Shown: positions 43,262 through 54,445 of the stretch, one piece after another
Layout of the letters: the number at the start of each line of letters is the position of its first letter
Position numbering within the stretch: the stretch's first letter is position 1
Source: Symbiodinium natans
Lineage: Eukaryota > Sar > Dinophyceae > Suessiales > Symbiodiniaceae
Length of the DNA stretch: 64,000 nucleotides
Direction: 5' to 3'
Assembly (NCBI GenBank): GCA_905221605.1
Contig: CAJNDS010000680.1
Coordinates: forward strand, 809,704-873,703
Program-made: the position numbers and the translations under genes
Notes under the pieces: model-generated
Databases searched by the model: none
The model's input: the letters and a program-made list of their open reading frames with translations, nothing else
What the model was told of the DNA's origin: nothing

Positions 43262-44866
43262 GTGCGGTTGCCGACAGGTTGCAGTGAAGAAGAATGGTTG
43301 GCACGCGCCCGATTGCAACTGTATTTGGCGCAAATCCGTGGTGGGAGTTGTACATTGGCAGCTAATACCTTGATGCACCAAGGCTTTTAACACAGTCGAT
43401 CTGTTCAATGAGTTGGAGCCCCGTTCATGTTGGCTTTCGACCCACCAAGCAATCATCATAGTCATCCTTCTGCACACGTGCTCGGCGTTACGAGGCTGAA
43501 CCTTTTGGCCGGCGCAGTGAGTGCAGAACCGCCACGGATTTCATTCAAGTTTAACCAGTTTGCTTGGTGAAACTGAACATGTCATGTGTGTTTTGCTAGG
43601 ACATTTGCACCGAACAGACGTGCGCAACGATGAGCGCTGGCAGTTATGCCTGGCAGTGGGCAGATGGTGACAAAGTCAAGGTGCCGTTGACAAGCAGCCT
43701 GCCACGTGTTCCATGCCGGACTGCACGCCAGACGCCCCAGCAGCTGTCAGCGCCAAAGTACACTGAGAAGTTGTTGGTGTGGGCAGCAGGCTTACCGTCA
43801 CACCACACGTACCAATGCACCATAGCACGTGGTATGCAATGCATGATCAGGCATGTCATCATTTGCCAAGGTGGAGTCCCAGCTGGCAGATGAGCCGAAA
43901 CCTCAGCACAAATCATTCTGTCCCTTAACTCCCATGACCCAAGTTCTACAAAAAGGAAAGGTCAGTGCTCCGAAGCAACAAGGGCAAGACGACCTTCCTG
44001 AGCTAAAGCCACCTAAGTTACATGTTGAAAGGGAAATACACGAGCACACAAGCGCAAAACGGGATGATGCCAGACTAACCTCAGAGGCCGCAAGCGCAGC
44101 TCGTGCAACGCATCATCTGCGCAGTGGTTTCAAACGGCTGTGGAAACCGTGAACTTTAAACAAGGATCGTTCTCAACATCAATTGAACTGCGGAAGTTTT
44201 GCTCTTGCAGCTCAGACTCAGACAGTGTGTGCAGGACCTTCCTGCCTGTCCAGCCTGGGCAACCGTTCCCGCCGAACTTTAAGAAGGCAGGGACAGAGGA
44301 TATCACAAGCACTGGAGCCCTGAACTATGTTCTTTCGCAGGGGATCAAGGTGATCTACAAGCGCCTGTTCCGAATCTACGCGCACGTTTTCCACAATCAT
44401 TTCAAGGTCCGGCTTGGTCAACCACCAGGGCACAGCCAGCGACAGCCAGCGACACTGTGTGAGGCAATGGCTGAGTGTGACGCCGACGCGCATCTGCCGC
44501 GACCCTGGGCCACCACAACACCAGCCCTTAGAACGTGCAGCCAAGCAATCCTGCATGTTCTGGGGCGGTGACAGTACAATGTTTTCGATTCTTGATGGGA
44601 CTGGTTCCATTGGCCTTCCCAAAGAAAACACTGGCGCTTTTTGTTAAAGCCAGGAACCATTCCTTCAAACACTTCGTGTACTTCGTAAAAGAGTTTGACT
44701 TGGTAGAAGATTCCGAGTCGCGGCCTTAGCGACGGGCAGTCTCCTACAACAATTTGCAACTTGTTCATTCGCCGCTGTCAGGCTGGAGCCAATGGCGGAA
44801 TTAATCAACCTGTTGATGCGCAAGCGGGCACAGGCAAGAGTCTCGCAAGCTTCTGCTTTGGAATGA
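43262..44866 (+). CDS. MOB1: MOB1 kinase activator (Mob1/phocein family)
   Basis: Adaptor that binds and activates NDR/LATS kinases in mitotic-exit and Hippo-type signalling. Exons: 43262-43300 (VRLPTGCSEEEWL), 43383-43411 (AFNTVDLFNE), 43495-43522 (LNLLAGAVS), 43600-43782 (ICTEQTC..MSAGSYAWQWADG..SAPKYTEKLLVW), 43871-43893 (VESQLADE), 44235-44286 (TFLPVQPGQPFPPNFKK), 44341-44406 (GIKVIYKRLFRIYAHVFHNH), 44464-44495 (AMAECDADAHL), 44654-44716 (NHSFKHFVYFVKEFDLVEDS), 44782-44866 (ELEPMAELINLLMRK..stop TGA). All phases fit and the aligned lengths match human MOB1 almost residue for residue. The zinc ligands are kept (Cys-x4-Cys in ICTEQTC; two His in AHVFHNH). Exon 43600-43782 carries about 10 extra residues before SAPKY, either an insertion or one more unresolved intron. 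The first 35-40 residues are missing. Six introns are GC-AG, three are GT-AG. Confidence 0.93.
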
Positions 44867-44869
44867 TGC

Positions 44870-45850
44870 TTGCCGACCTGGCACATCTCTTGCAGGAGGC
44901 GCATCAACAAGGTGTTCCTGAGACAGGATAAGGTTTAAGAACCCATCCCCTCTGCATCCTGATTTGGAAGCTGTGCCTTCTAAATTTCAATCATGTCCAT
45001 CTTTCTAGATCAGCCTGCGGCTCTAGATCTTAGATGTAGTTGCTGAAGCGAGACCTAGCTAGGCGCATGTGTGGTGATGGGCCTAAAAAAAGGTGCGTCG
45101 AGTTTCAAGGTGAAATTGGGCTTGTGGCAGCATGGTGTTCCAGCCTGCTTGAATGGTCTTCAATGCCGGCACGACGCTAAAGCGAGTCGCTGAGCCAGCA
45201 AACCCCAGCCATCAATCGTGCTCCAACTGTTGGGCAAGTTGGGAACTCGTTCGTACTCTTCCAACTCATCTCTGGTCTGAATGTCATGCAAAGCAGACTA
45301 GCGTACGCACCACACCAGACGCATGTTGACGGATGGCTTGCGCCGAGAGCTCGCCGGACCTGAGCCCAGAAGCGCCGTGGGTTGCACGAATCTGCAGAGT
45401 TCGCAAGGCCAAGGGAAGCTCCCTCGCACTCCAGGTGAGCCCGGCCGACCGAGTTGATGCACTTTATCAGTGCTCGGCTCATTATCACCGGGCTCTGCAG
45501 GCTCAGCAGTTTCACACTCGGCTCTTGCCCCAGAATTGTGACTGGACATAAGGTTCACGCCAACAAAGCTGGGAAAGAGCAGCCGGCTACCGAATACACG
45601 AGCGTACTTGCGGCACGTTCAAGTCTTGCCACTTTTTCGCGGTCTTGAGATTGGGGTGTCGGACTGCAGGCGAGCACGAGCATTTCACGCAGGCCACGGC
45701 AACAGTCTGTCATGCATTTCTTCATGTCGGTGCAGCTTGTCGCCGAGCAACTCTCGACCTGAGCGTTGTCAGGATTCCACGTTTGGGGCTTCAACTGCTG
45801 CAGCTGCCCGCGTGAGCCCTTCCTAAGCCTGCTTCGAACATGCTCGATGT
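44870..45850. other. No gene recognised
   Basis: Follows the MOB1 stop. A plus-strand open stretch near 45180-45360 (VGNSFVLFQLISGLNVMQS) and an overlapping minus frame both look partly protein-like. Neither has a family match or convincing junctions. Confidence 0.35.
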
Positions 45851-46560
45851 GTCAGCGGCAAAGGTTGCCGGAGCAGCAACAAAGCATGGCGGAAGCGCTT
45901 GGTGAAGAGCTTGCAGAGACCGTGCAGCTGCAGTTTAAATCGACTTGGATTGCTACAGTAGCCAAGATGAGAGCTCATGCTCATGGCAGGTGGAGGAGGC
46001 AACAACTGCAGCCTTCTTGGGAGACAGTTCGGACAGTCAGCACCCCAATGAACAACGTCAGGCAACAGATCCCTGTGAAAAAGTGCGCCATGTGTCGATT
46101 GCCCGACACAACAAGACTGGAGTAGCTGCGAGGTCGAGTTGCAAGAGGAGGAGCGGAACCTCATCGCCCAGCAGCAGGCTTGCCGTGATCCTAGCTGTTT
46201 GTTGCCACTGTGCTGTGCCCCACGATTGCGAGGCCCATGGCTGTTGCTTGAGCTGGTGCTGGGCGGCGCACTTACAGCGCACTTGCAAACTCCGTTGATG
46301 CAAAGCGATGCCACGCGGACAGTGTGCAGCACAGCCAAGAAAAGTGTCGTAGGACCAGGCTTTCAGGCTTGCTGTACTGCTGCAAGTTTGGGCACATCTC
46401 GCCAGCCTCCCAGGCCATTCAGAACTGGCTTCTTGCTGCGAGCAGCTTCCTTGGCCAATTTCATGAAGTTGTCCTGGCATCAACAGGCGCTCAAATGACT
46501 GCTTGTGACATCTGCAGGTGTCGGGGTCGTGTGCTTTGCCACGTACGGTGTCATTGAGAT
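45850..46560 (+). CDS. Unidentified split gene, charged helical segments
   Basis: Protein-like plus-strand pieces: LPEQQQSMAEALGEELAETV at about 45866 (continuing QLQFKSTWIATVAKM), then about 46128 ELQEEERNLIAQQQACRDP. The first begins after AG|G. Composition suggests coiled helices. A 269-codon minus-strand frame overlaps (46058-46867) but reads as low-information Ser/Gln/Cys sequence, so the plus strand is preferred. No family recognised. Confidence 0.35.
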
Positions 46561-48320
46561 CTCTGTACGAACCTCGTTTACCCCACACCATCCCACAGCG
46601 AGATCCCGCAAAGCGATTGGATCCCCTATCCGGAAACGTCGCCTTGCCAGCTTGGGCTGGGTTTTTTGAGGTTGGGGCCCTCTCCTCTTTTCGATTTGGA
46701 TTTTGCCAAGCGGAGCCTTTGAGGCCTTGCATGCAGCTACACAGCTTGAGATGAGCAGCTTCTATGGAAAAGTGGCCTTGTGTGTGGGGTCCATAGGAGC
46801 GAAGAGCACTGTCCAAAGGGGCAGTGGGCCGGCTCCCCATGGTGCCCTTTGCCCTGGGTTCGGCCATGTCGTCCTCGCTGCTCAGATATCCTGGGGTGCC
46901 AACATCATCGGTTTCAGCGCTTCAGTGTGCTTAGGCAGCGGCCTTGGAATCATGCACGAAGCCCGAAGCGATAGATCAGCAGCCGCCACGCGAATGATGA
47001 AGGCACCTGGATGGCAACAGCATCCGCCAAGATCTTGGAACATCTGTTTGAAATTTGAAGCCTATCCAACCTCGTTCGCTGTTTCGCCGGTCACGGTTGC
47101 GTCACTTGGTCAAACCGACACAGGCGTTCATTGTGTCCCGTTTTGCTCCTACGGCTAGCGGATCGGGCATTCCAGAGGCGGGAGAGAAGCGCATTTCTAA
47201 CAACATGTATTTAGCTAGCCAGTGGGACCTGAACAGTGTCAGGTCAAGACAATTCTCAATGGTTTCGTCCTGCCAGACGCACCGACCTCAGGGCTCAAAC
47301 CTTCCCAAGGGCACCGCTGCCTCATCTCAAGGATGAGTGTTGAGGGCCGCTACCTAGAGCCTAGAGGCATCTCAGGCGCACGCCCGCACTGAGTGGACAC
47401 AAAACATGACAAAACTCAATCGACTTTGGTTTTGGAGATGCTTTCCCGTCTCGATGGCTTCAGAAGTGGAGAGGGCCTCTATTCGGCCCAGTCGCCTGTA
47501 AGATCCTGTAAGCCAGCTTTTGCTGGTTGCGCATGGTGGAATCATACAGCTTTGGGCGACACATGAGAGTGGAGAGATGTGGTGCTGTGGTTGTCGTTTT
47601 GCTCTTTGCTGGTAGCGCTGGTGGGAGAAAGCTGGTGATCGTGCAGCCGGCAAGGTGCAGAACCACCCTGTTAAACTTGTTACACCAGCTCCTTCACCTT
47701 TGCATAAGCAGCCATCTGTCCGCGCGCAAGCTTGAAGTGTCTTCACGAACCTGTAAAGCTGCAAGTAAGGTAGCTACGTTCCGCACTCTTCTCATCAAGG
47801 CCGTTCCCGCAACTTCATTTGTCAAACTGTGTGCAGAGTCCAGAGCAGGCCAAGCGTTTTTGAGAGCATGTTTGCTGCAGGTTCCCTGCTTGATCTTGGC
47901 AGTTGCATCTGGCCTTTCCCTCGGACATGAGGGTCAGAGACTCAGATGGATCTATTTGAAAGCACATTAGGGATGCGATACAGCAACGCAAGCAAACGGA
48001 ACTCGTGCTTTTTGCTGCTGTGCAGTCGGCCGCTGGGATTATGTTAATATGATTAGATATGTGGTAAACCTCCGCCCGTGATGTTTTGCTCTGCGGTCGG
48101 CCACCGTGAACATGCAGCCGAGAGGGCGAAAGTGAGTGAAAGAGTCCCGGGCACGCGACGGCACAGCAAGAAAGAACCGTGCCCTGTGGGGGAACTCGTG
48201 TTTTGATTTAATACAACTGCCAAGGCTCGAGTCCGAATGATGCAACAGGTCTTGTGGACTCTTTTGGAGGTTCGCTGGAGCTCTGTTCGTACGAGCCATT
48301 CGTGTAGCCTTATCGCGATC
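46560..48320. other. No gene recognised
   Basis: Contains a plus frame at 46703-47158 and another at 47527-47970 (hydrophobic, GAVVVVLLFAGSAGG near its start). Neither is recognisable, and the minus strand is also open in places. Confidence 0.35.
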
Positions 48321-48329
48321 ATTGCAGCG

Positions 48330-48429
48330 ATGGGCCGCTTGGAAGAAGACACAGGAGGAGGGACAGGCGAGAAGAAACTCACGTGGGCTGCAGTCGCACA
48401 GAAGGGTCAAAGAAAGGAAAGATCAGAGG
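48330..48429 (+). CDS. Possible first exon of an unidentified gene
   Basis: ATG at 48330 opens a short hydrophilic segment (MGRLEEDTGGGTGEKKLTWA, then AVAQKGQRKERSE) ending at a GT donor (AGAGG|GTGGGTAAG). It looks like a typical N-terminal exon. The downstream exons would lie beyond the minisatellites at 48.6-49.2 kb and were not found. Confidence 0.3.
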
Positions 48430-48629
48430 GTGGGTAAGAGCCCGCTTCACGTTTTCCTCCGTCCTTTTCCCTCCCTCTCCTCCCCCCCTAGCCCTTGTCC
48501 CCGCCCTTCCCGGGTCCTTTGTTCCCCCACTCCCTTGTTCGCTGTACAGACAGGCATGCATCTGAAAGTGACTGGACTTGAGGAAGGGCTGAAGTCACAG
48601 CAAAAAGAAACACCCCGTGTGGATGTTTG

Positions 48630-48955
48630 GGCAAACATCCACGCTTGAGGGGTAGATGTTGCGCCAGCATCCACGCTTGAGGAGTGGGTGTTGGGCCTGT
48701 TGAGCAAGCCAACATCCATCTCGGGCCAACATCCACGCTTGAGGGGTGGATGTTGGGCCAACATCCACGCTTGAGGGGTGGCGAGGGGTGGATGTTGGGC
48801 CAAAGTCCACACTTGAGGGGTGGATTCTGGGCTAAACCCACACTTGAGGGGTGGGTGTTGGGCCAACATCCACGCTTGAGGGGTGGATGTTGGGCCAACA
48901 TCCACGCTTGAAGGGTGGATGTTGGGCCATCCACGCTTGAGCGGCGGATGCTGGC
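48630..48955. repeat. Palindromic 32-bp minisatellite
   Basis: About ten units built on CATCCACGCTTGAGGGGTGG with continuation ATGTTGGGCCAA. CATCCAC at one end of the unit is the reverse complement of GTGGATG at the other, so each unit can form its own hairpin. Units vary (CACACTTGAG, GCTAAACCC) and some are shortened near 48690 and 48930. Confidence 0.9.
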
Positions 48956-48994
48956 CAACCTCGAGGGAGACAAGCAGAGACAAGCAGTCCGGCC

Positions 48995-49245
48995 CAGGCC
49001 ACCCACATGAAGGGAGACGAAGGGACAAGCATAGACAAGCAGCCCTGCTCACAAGAAGGGACACAAAGGGAGACAGCAGCCCGGGGACACGGCCGAGACC
49101 ACCCACATGAAGGGAGACCAAGGGAGACAAGCGAGGCCACCCACGTGAAGGCGAGACAAAGGGAGACGAGCAGAGACCAGCAGCGGGCGGCCGAGGCCAC
49201 CCACATGAAGGGAGACAAAGGGAGGCACATGGAGACATGCAACCC
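48995..49245. repeat. Second minisatellite (GGCCACCCACATGAAGGGAG)
   Basis: Four to five imperfect units beginning GGCCACCCAC[AG]TGAAGG at about 48997, 49078, 49133 and 49194, followed by AGACAAGCAG-type purine-rich filler. Directly adjoins the palindromic minisatellite. Confidence 0.85.
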
Positions 49246-49259
49246 AGGGACCCGGCCGG

Positions 49260-51815
49260 AGCATCCGGCTAGGTCGGAATTCTTAGAAAGAAACATGAAC
49301 CCCTGCAGTAAAAAAAAACTGTTTGGGGCGAAACGTGTGTTTCACGTCAGTTGTTGCAGGGAAACCTCTATTTCCTTTTCTTCTGTAATCGGAAATATCG
49401 GAAAACATGTAGTTCCCATGTATCTTTCATAGGGAACTTTTATGTCCTCTGTAGTTAAATTGGAATCTTCATACTCCTCCCTCCATATTACACTGTAATC
49501 AGAAGATCACGATCTCCTAAATTTGTTGTTACCTCTCTTTCCTCGGTGTTTCATAGGGACACCACTATTTCCTCTAGGCACATCCAAAACGCACAAAAGG
49601 ATCCAAAATAGTTCTTTAATTCCTTGCTCCCAAAAGATCGTCCCAGCCTGCACAGCAAAAAACGTCTGAACAGTGCAAACAAATCGCGCCGGGCCTAGAA
49701 AACGACGGCACAGCAACAAAAGAATGTGCCTCAGCCTATCAGAACGAGTTGTTGTGTTGCTTTCCTGTCGTAGCTGCGCTGCGACTGCAAGGAGAAACGC
49801 CTGCAGCAAAAGAGAAGATGTACCACCTCAGGTCCAATGGTGCACGTAGCCGTGTGTTGGGCCAACATCCTGCGCAGCTCTTGGGCGATGTCAAAGAGGA
49901 CCTGTGATCATCCGAATTCGCAAAAATTGGGCAGCCATTCGCAAGGTCGCGACTTTTTCCACAATTTCGGAATGAGGGCAAGAGGCGCGCTTTGACATCC
50001 GGATTTAGGCCCACATGCTATCCGGGGTAGCTTGAGGCAACAGCTTTTTTCTGCAGCTGTGGCTGCAGGGGCACGGGACTCAAAAGGCCTCAGCAGGCCC
50101 TTTTGTTGGAAGTTCAGTTGAAGCCCGAAGCAGGTCTCGGAGCGTGCATGCCAAGTTGCACAGAGCTCTCAGGTCAGCTCTGCTTTTGGAACTCCCGTGG
50201 GCGGGGTGCTTTTCAGCCTCGAGGAGGCGCGTCGCCATTCGCCATGCTTCGGGCAGTCATGGAAAATTTAAGGACATGACAAGTCGCTCGGCTATTGAAA
50301 GGGTGCCTGCTGTAGGGTTTCTTTGGCCGAAGCCTGGTGTTTTATTAGAGTCAGACTATAGAGTATAGGAGCATGGACCCGGAGGGGATATAATCTGCAG
50401 CGATTTCGGCCCAAATAGTTCGCGTCAGCTTGGAGGCTCAAGTGACAAGGCCAAGACCACACGAACAGGTTCTCAGAAGGCCACTCACATCTGCGACAGA
50501 AGAGTGACTAGTGCACACCCTATCACACACAATTTCACCCGTTTTTGTGCATTCCGCTGCTCTTGCTCCCCAGACCTGGGGAAGGGAAGGCACCAACACA
50601 TAGGTTGTGCTATTTGAGACGTCAACAGGGTTTGCAGCACGTGACAGACCCTGCAGCCCAAAAAGGTGCCTGTTCAGTGCAAACAGCAAGCGGCACTTGG
50701 GACAATGTATGTGCTTTGTTTGCAGTTTGCGGCATCTGCCGTCTTGACACTCAGCACATGGTTGCATCCTTATGGCTCAGTCTGCCGATGCGGGGGCTTC
50801 TGGTGTAGACATCTCACACTTGCAAAGCAAAGCAGTGAAGCAAACAAAACAGCCATCTGGCTATATGCCCGGAGCTGCACGCATCATTCCCTTGAAGGGC
50901 GTTATTTGAGGTTCCAAAGGTTGTCGCCTTGGCCCTTCCCATGCACGGTTTGTTTCACCCACATGCCGTCCAAAAGGCCAAGCCTTAAAGCGGCGTCGTC
51001 GGAAGATCTGCGGCATGCAACAGCTTCTTGACACGGCTGACTATGAAGCCTCTTCGTCAAGCAGCCGTGCGCCGCTCCAGCATGTTCTTGCACGTGACCT
51101 GAGGTTCTGTGCAAGGAAGGCTTGGAGTCAATCGTGAACTTCACGCCTCTTGGGAAGCAAAGTAGACTAGTTGCCTCACTTCTGAGCCCAGAACTACAGC
51201 AGCTTGTTTGAGGCCTGTCCAGGTCGTGAAGGATCTGCCCACACCTTGGCCCAGATGCTACTCGCCCTGACGAGAAGGGAGCATGTGCTGAATGGTGAAC
51301 GCAATGTGAACTTGGTGAGAACGCCCGTGGGATTTGAGTGTAGAACACCGTCATCCACCGTACTGTACCAGTGCCAACGCGCACAGCATCGCAGCATCTA
51401 ACTCAGGTCAGGAGTTGGTTCAACGTCTCGGCGCTGAAAGCTTTTGGGCTGCACTTCTGGGACTGCCCCCTAAATTCCTAAATACATCCAAATACCCGAC
51501 TCAAGCCCCAGCAGCCCAGAGCGCAGTGCATCTCTGAGGGAGGGTGCCTACAAAAGATGATTTGGTGCTTGCGGTTTCGCATGCTTGGTCGCACCAGCTA
51601 CACCCTGATCCTCTGGGCCGCTGGGATTGCAGGTAAGTAAAAAATTTGGGGCAATCCTGACAAAAAGTGCTGTGGCCAGCGGCCCGTCTACATGAGCTGC
51701 AGAGCTGGGGGGCCAAAAGCACCACAAAGCCACTGTTCAGGCAGGAAAGCTGAAACCATCAAGGAGCTCACCGAAGAGGCGGCTGGCTCTCGCATACACT
51801 TGTCATCCTCATCTT
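49260..51815. other. No gene recognised; scattered exon-like pieces
   Basis: The stretch 49310-49640 is AT-richer and frame-poor. At 50438-50767 the minus strand shows a Cys/His-rich segment (CAECQDGRC, then HIHCPKC), too short to call a zinc finger. Near 51115-51400 the plus strand has protein-like pieces (ESIVNFTPLGKQSRLVASLL; GSAHTLAQMLLALTRREHV) in two frames. None identified. Confidence 0.35.
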
Positions 51816-51819
51816 CTTA

Positions 51820-51877
51820 ACCCTAAACCCTAAACCCTAAACCCTAAACCCTAACCTTAACCCTAAACCCTAAACCT
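51820..51877. repeat. Interstitial (CCCTAAA)n telomere-type array
   Basis: About eight CCCTAAA units with one CTTAA variant, the TTTAGGG telomere repeat in reverse orientation. Flanked by ordinary sequence, with a single further CCCTAAACC near 51918. Confidence 0.9.
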
Positions 51878-52193
51878 TCAAACCCCGCTGTGCTGTGGCT
51901 AGTCGGGTGCCAAAAAACCCTAAACCGAACATGCACTCTTAGTGGCAGGCACTGAAGGATCACCAGATAAAAGGCGATGCGTAGCTTGGCTGCAGGAGAA
52001 AAAATGCCGTGGAGTGGTGCTTTGAGTGTGGTGTCTTTGCTTCATGGTCTTTTGGTTTTCAGCGTGCTTTCAGAAACATTGCCGAGGATGTTGTTCTATG
52101 ACTTCATGAGTGACTCTGCTCGCATCCATTACAGTTGAGAAGTTGACGGGGCCAGTTGTGCCACTTTGACCTGCGAGCGCGGCCTGCCCAGGC

Positions 52194-52795
52194 ATGAGCC
52201 AGAATCCCTTCCAGCCAGGGCAAACTGAGAGAAGCCCTCAAGAGCAAGCAGACTTTCTAAAAGCCATTGAGGCCTTGCCAGAGGCGGGTTTTGGGCGTGC
52301 GCCTTGTCGTGCAATCGCAAGACATCCCCTTGTTCAGGTGTTCTTCACAGCCGATGCAGTGCTGCATGTGGAAGGGAATTGGCCTGAACTGGAGTGCGAA
52401 GGGGAGACGAGAAAGGCGCCTGCGCGTTGACCCTTGCAGAAGCCTTCTTGCTGATCGGTGCAGCAGGTCAGTTTGTCAGAGATGAGCCGGATGAAGCTGA
52501 AGCAGCATGGCTCGTCAGTGATGATGTACGACGACTACACTGCGAATGCCGCTCCGCTGCGGTTGGTTCGGATACGTTCGGACGTTTGCTACTGCATGGT
52601 GTGCACAAGTGTGCTCCAGACTCGATGCTCCTGCATATGTGCCGTCGCCCGAAGGATGGCACTGTGGCAGAGCTGCCAGTCTTCACAATCCGCAGCGACC
52701 CTTCTTCGGGCGAGATCAAGAGCATCGAGGACGTTTACAGGCTGAAGAGCGGCAAAGGCCAATGGGAGCACCAGCAAGAGCAAAGCAAGCCCTGA
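52194..52795 (+). CDS. Unidentified gene fragment
   Basis: A first segment from ATG 52194 (MSQNPFQPGQTERSPQEQAD, then KAIEALPEAGFGRAPC) ends in that frame at 52430. A second, strongly protein-like frame starts near 52410 and runs to the stop at 52793-52795 (LAEAFLLIGAAGQFVRDEPD, CRRPKDGTVAELPVFTIRSD, IKSIEDVYRLKSGKGQW). A junction between about 52380 and 52440 would join them, but several AG/GC choices exist. Soluble, mixed charge, no domain recognised. Confidence 0.45.
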
Positions 52796-52799
52796 CTGA

Positions 52800-53510
52800 C
52801 ACCGAGCAGCACTCTTTCCACCGATGCGGTTCACAGGCGGATGCTTGCCCTGCCGACGATTCCGCCAGCTCAAGCCTTCTACACCTCGATTTCGATCCGA
52901 AGCACAGGTCGAGACTGACCCCGTGTAGCTTGATCGAACATAGCCTCACCGAGCCAAACCTGAAAAGCGACCGAGTCGCCGAGTCATGACTGATGCCTTT
53001 AATTGGAGATTGCCCAGGTTCATAGTGCAGCCATCCCCTATGGGGAAGCGCAATGCCCTTCCGGCAGGTGAAAGAGGCAACTGCGAAGCAATGCGAGCGT
53101 GCCTTTCTTGTGTGTGGAAAGTTTTCGGGAGGGTTGTCATTCTTGTCGGGGCTGGTGAGGCTGGATTTACTTCGAGCGTCTTGTTTCCACGATCCGCGTC
53201 GCTCTGACAGATGAGCAATACGCGGCAGCGGGCTTAGGCATGTGAGAGATGGCCCAGAGAAGTCCGTCGAATGGAGCATGCATCACTCAGCCCAGGCCCG
53301 CACAGTCTACGCAAACGCGCCAGACTTGAAAGAGTAGCTTGGACTATTTGGACGCAAACTCCAGGGGTCCAAACAGCGAGGCAAGGGAGCACAGGGGGCG
53401 TACTGTGTTCTGCTCAGGTCAATCCTTGCGCGGGCGCAGAAACTGCGTCAGTGCGCTGCGCACAGCAACAAAGCTTTGCAAGAACCTTCGCGTTGCATAA
53501 GGTTTCAATA
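52800..53510. other. No gene recognised
   Basis: A minus frame of 187 codons and several plus frames overlap. None shows recognisable features. Confidence 0.35.
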
Positions 53511-53515
53511 GGAAT

Positions 53516-53720
53516 GTTGTTCGAAGACCCGTTTGCCCTTGATTTGCCTCTCGCAGTCGTCTCATCCGATTCTGAGCCGTCTTGCTTGACCTGTCACCTT
53601 AGGACCAGTTCGAAGTCTACATCGAGGAAATTAAGCAGAAGACCTTCTCTGCAACATCTATGGACAAGAAGAAAGCGTCATCCAAAAACACAGCGACAGC
53701 AACCTGGACAACAACTCCAG
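53516..53720 (+). CDS. Unidentified exon pair
   Basis: 53516 onward reads MLFEDPFALDLPLAVVSSDS. After a likely short gap, another frame from about 53610 reads FEVYIEEIKQKTFSATSMDK then KKASSKNTATATWTTTPE, ending at a GAG|GT donor near 53721. Both look like genuine protein, but the junction is uncertain and no family is recognised. A GA/GAA microsatellite follows. Confidence 0.35.
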
Positions 53721-53794
53721 AGGTTTGTGGCTTCTAGTTCCTCGCGGTCGCATGCAGAGTCACACGCAACAGGGAGGAAGGAAGGCGAAAGCGA

Positions 53795-53890
53795 CAGAGA
53801 GAGAGAGAGAGAGTGCAGAAGAAGAAGAAGAATAATAAGAAGAAGAAGAGAGCCTCGAGCCCCAACAAAGAAAGAGAAAGAAAGAAAGAT
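53795..53890. repeat. GA and GAA purine microsatellite
   Basis: GA run at about 53799-53814, then GAA/AAT-containing purine repeats to about 53890. A 301-codon frame through it (53271-54176) owes its length largely to this Arg/Lys/Glu-rich stretch. Confidence 0.85.
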
Positions 53891-54445
53891 CAGCGAGAGC
53901 AAGCCGAGAGCGAGAGCACGTCCCAGAGAAAGGTCGCTGATCGAAGATCGACCCTTCAAATCCCTCAAACAAATAGCCTTTACAGTTTGGCGCCTCTTTG
54001 TAGCCAAGCAGCCTGGGAACCTGGGAACAGGCTGCCTTTCTCGAGGGTCTTTGGGTGGTGCCTTTAGTGGCTCGATAGTTCGCCGTGTTCTGGTCCAGAT
54101 ACGTGCCGGGAAAACTGTCCCCAAAGAAGAAGCAATAGGGAGAGGCTTGGTGGTGTGGGGGGTGGCTGGGAGGTGAGGCGGGGGGAGTCAGCCCCCCCCC
54201 ACTTGGCAAGCAAGCATCGGGTGCTACAGCACAGTTTTGCCCGCAAGGGGGCGTGCTCCAGCTCCTTCTGCGACCCTACAACATGTCATTGCGGAGTGAT
54301 AGCTGTCTTCCTGCTCCCACGGTTCCTCCTCTCTGCAGCAATGTTTTGCCAAAGTTGTGCAAAACAGCAGCACCTCAAAGCCGATGCCAAGCATCAGTGA
54401 TACAACAATGACTCTACAAGTATCATTTGCAGAGTGGAAGTTGCC

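Noticed and set aside
46058-46867. 269-codon minus-strand frame
   Set aside because: Overlaps plus-strand segments that look more like real exons, and has no recognisable features.
53271-54176. 301-codon plus-strand frame
   Set aside because: Crosses a GA/GAA microsatellite and apparent exon junctions; only the segment near 53516-53720 looks like protein, and partly in another frame.
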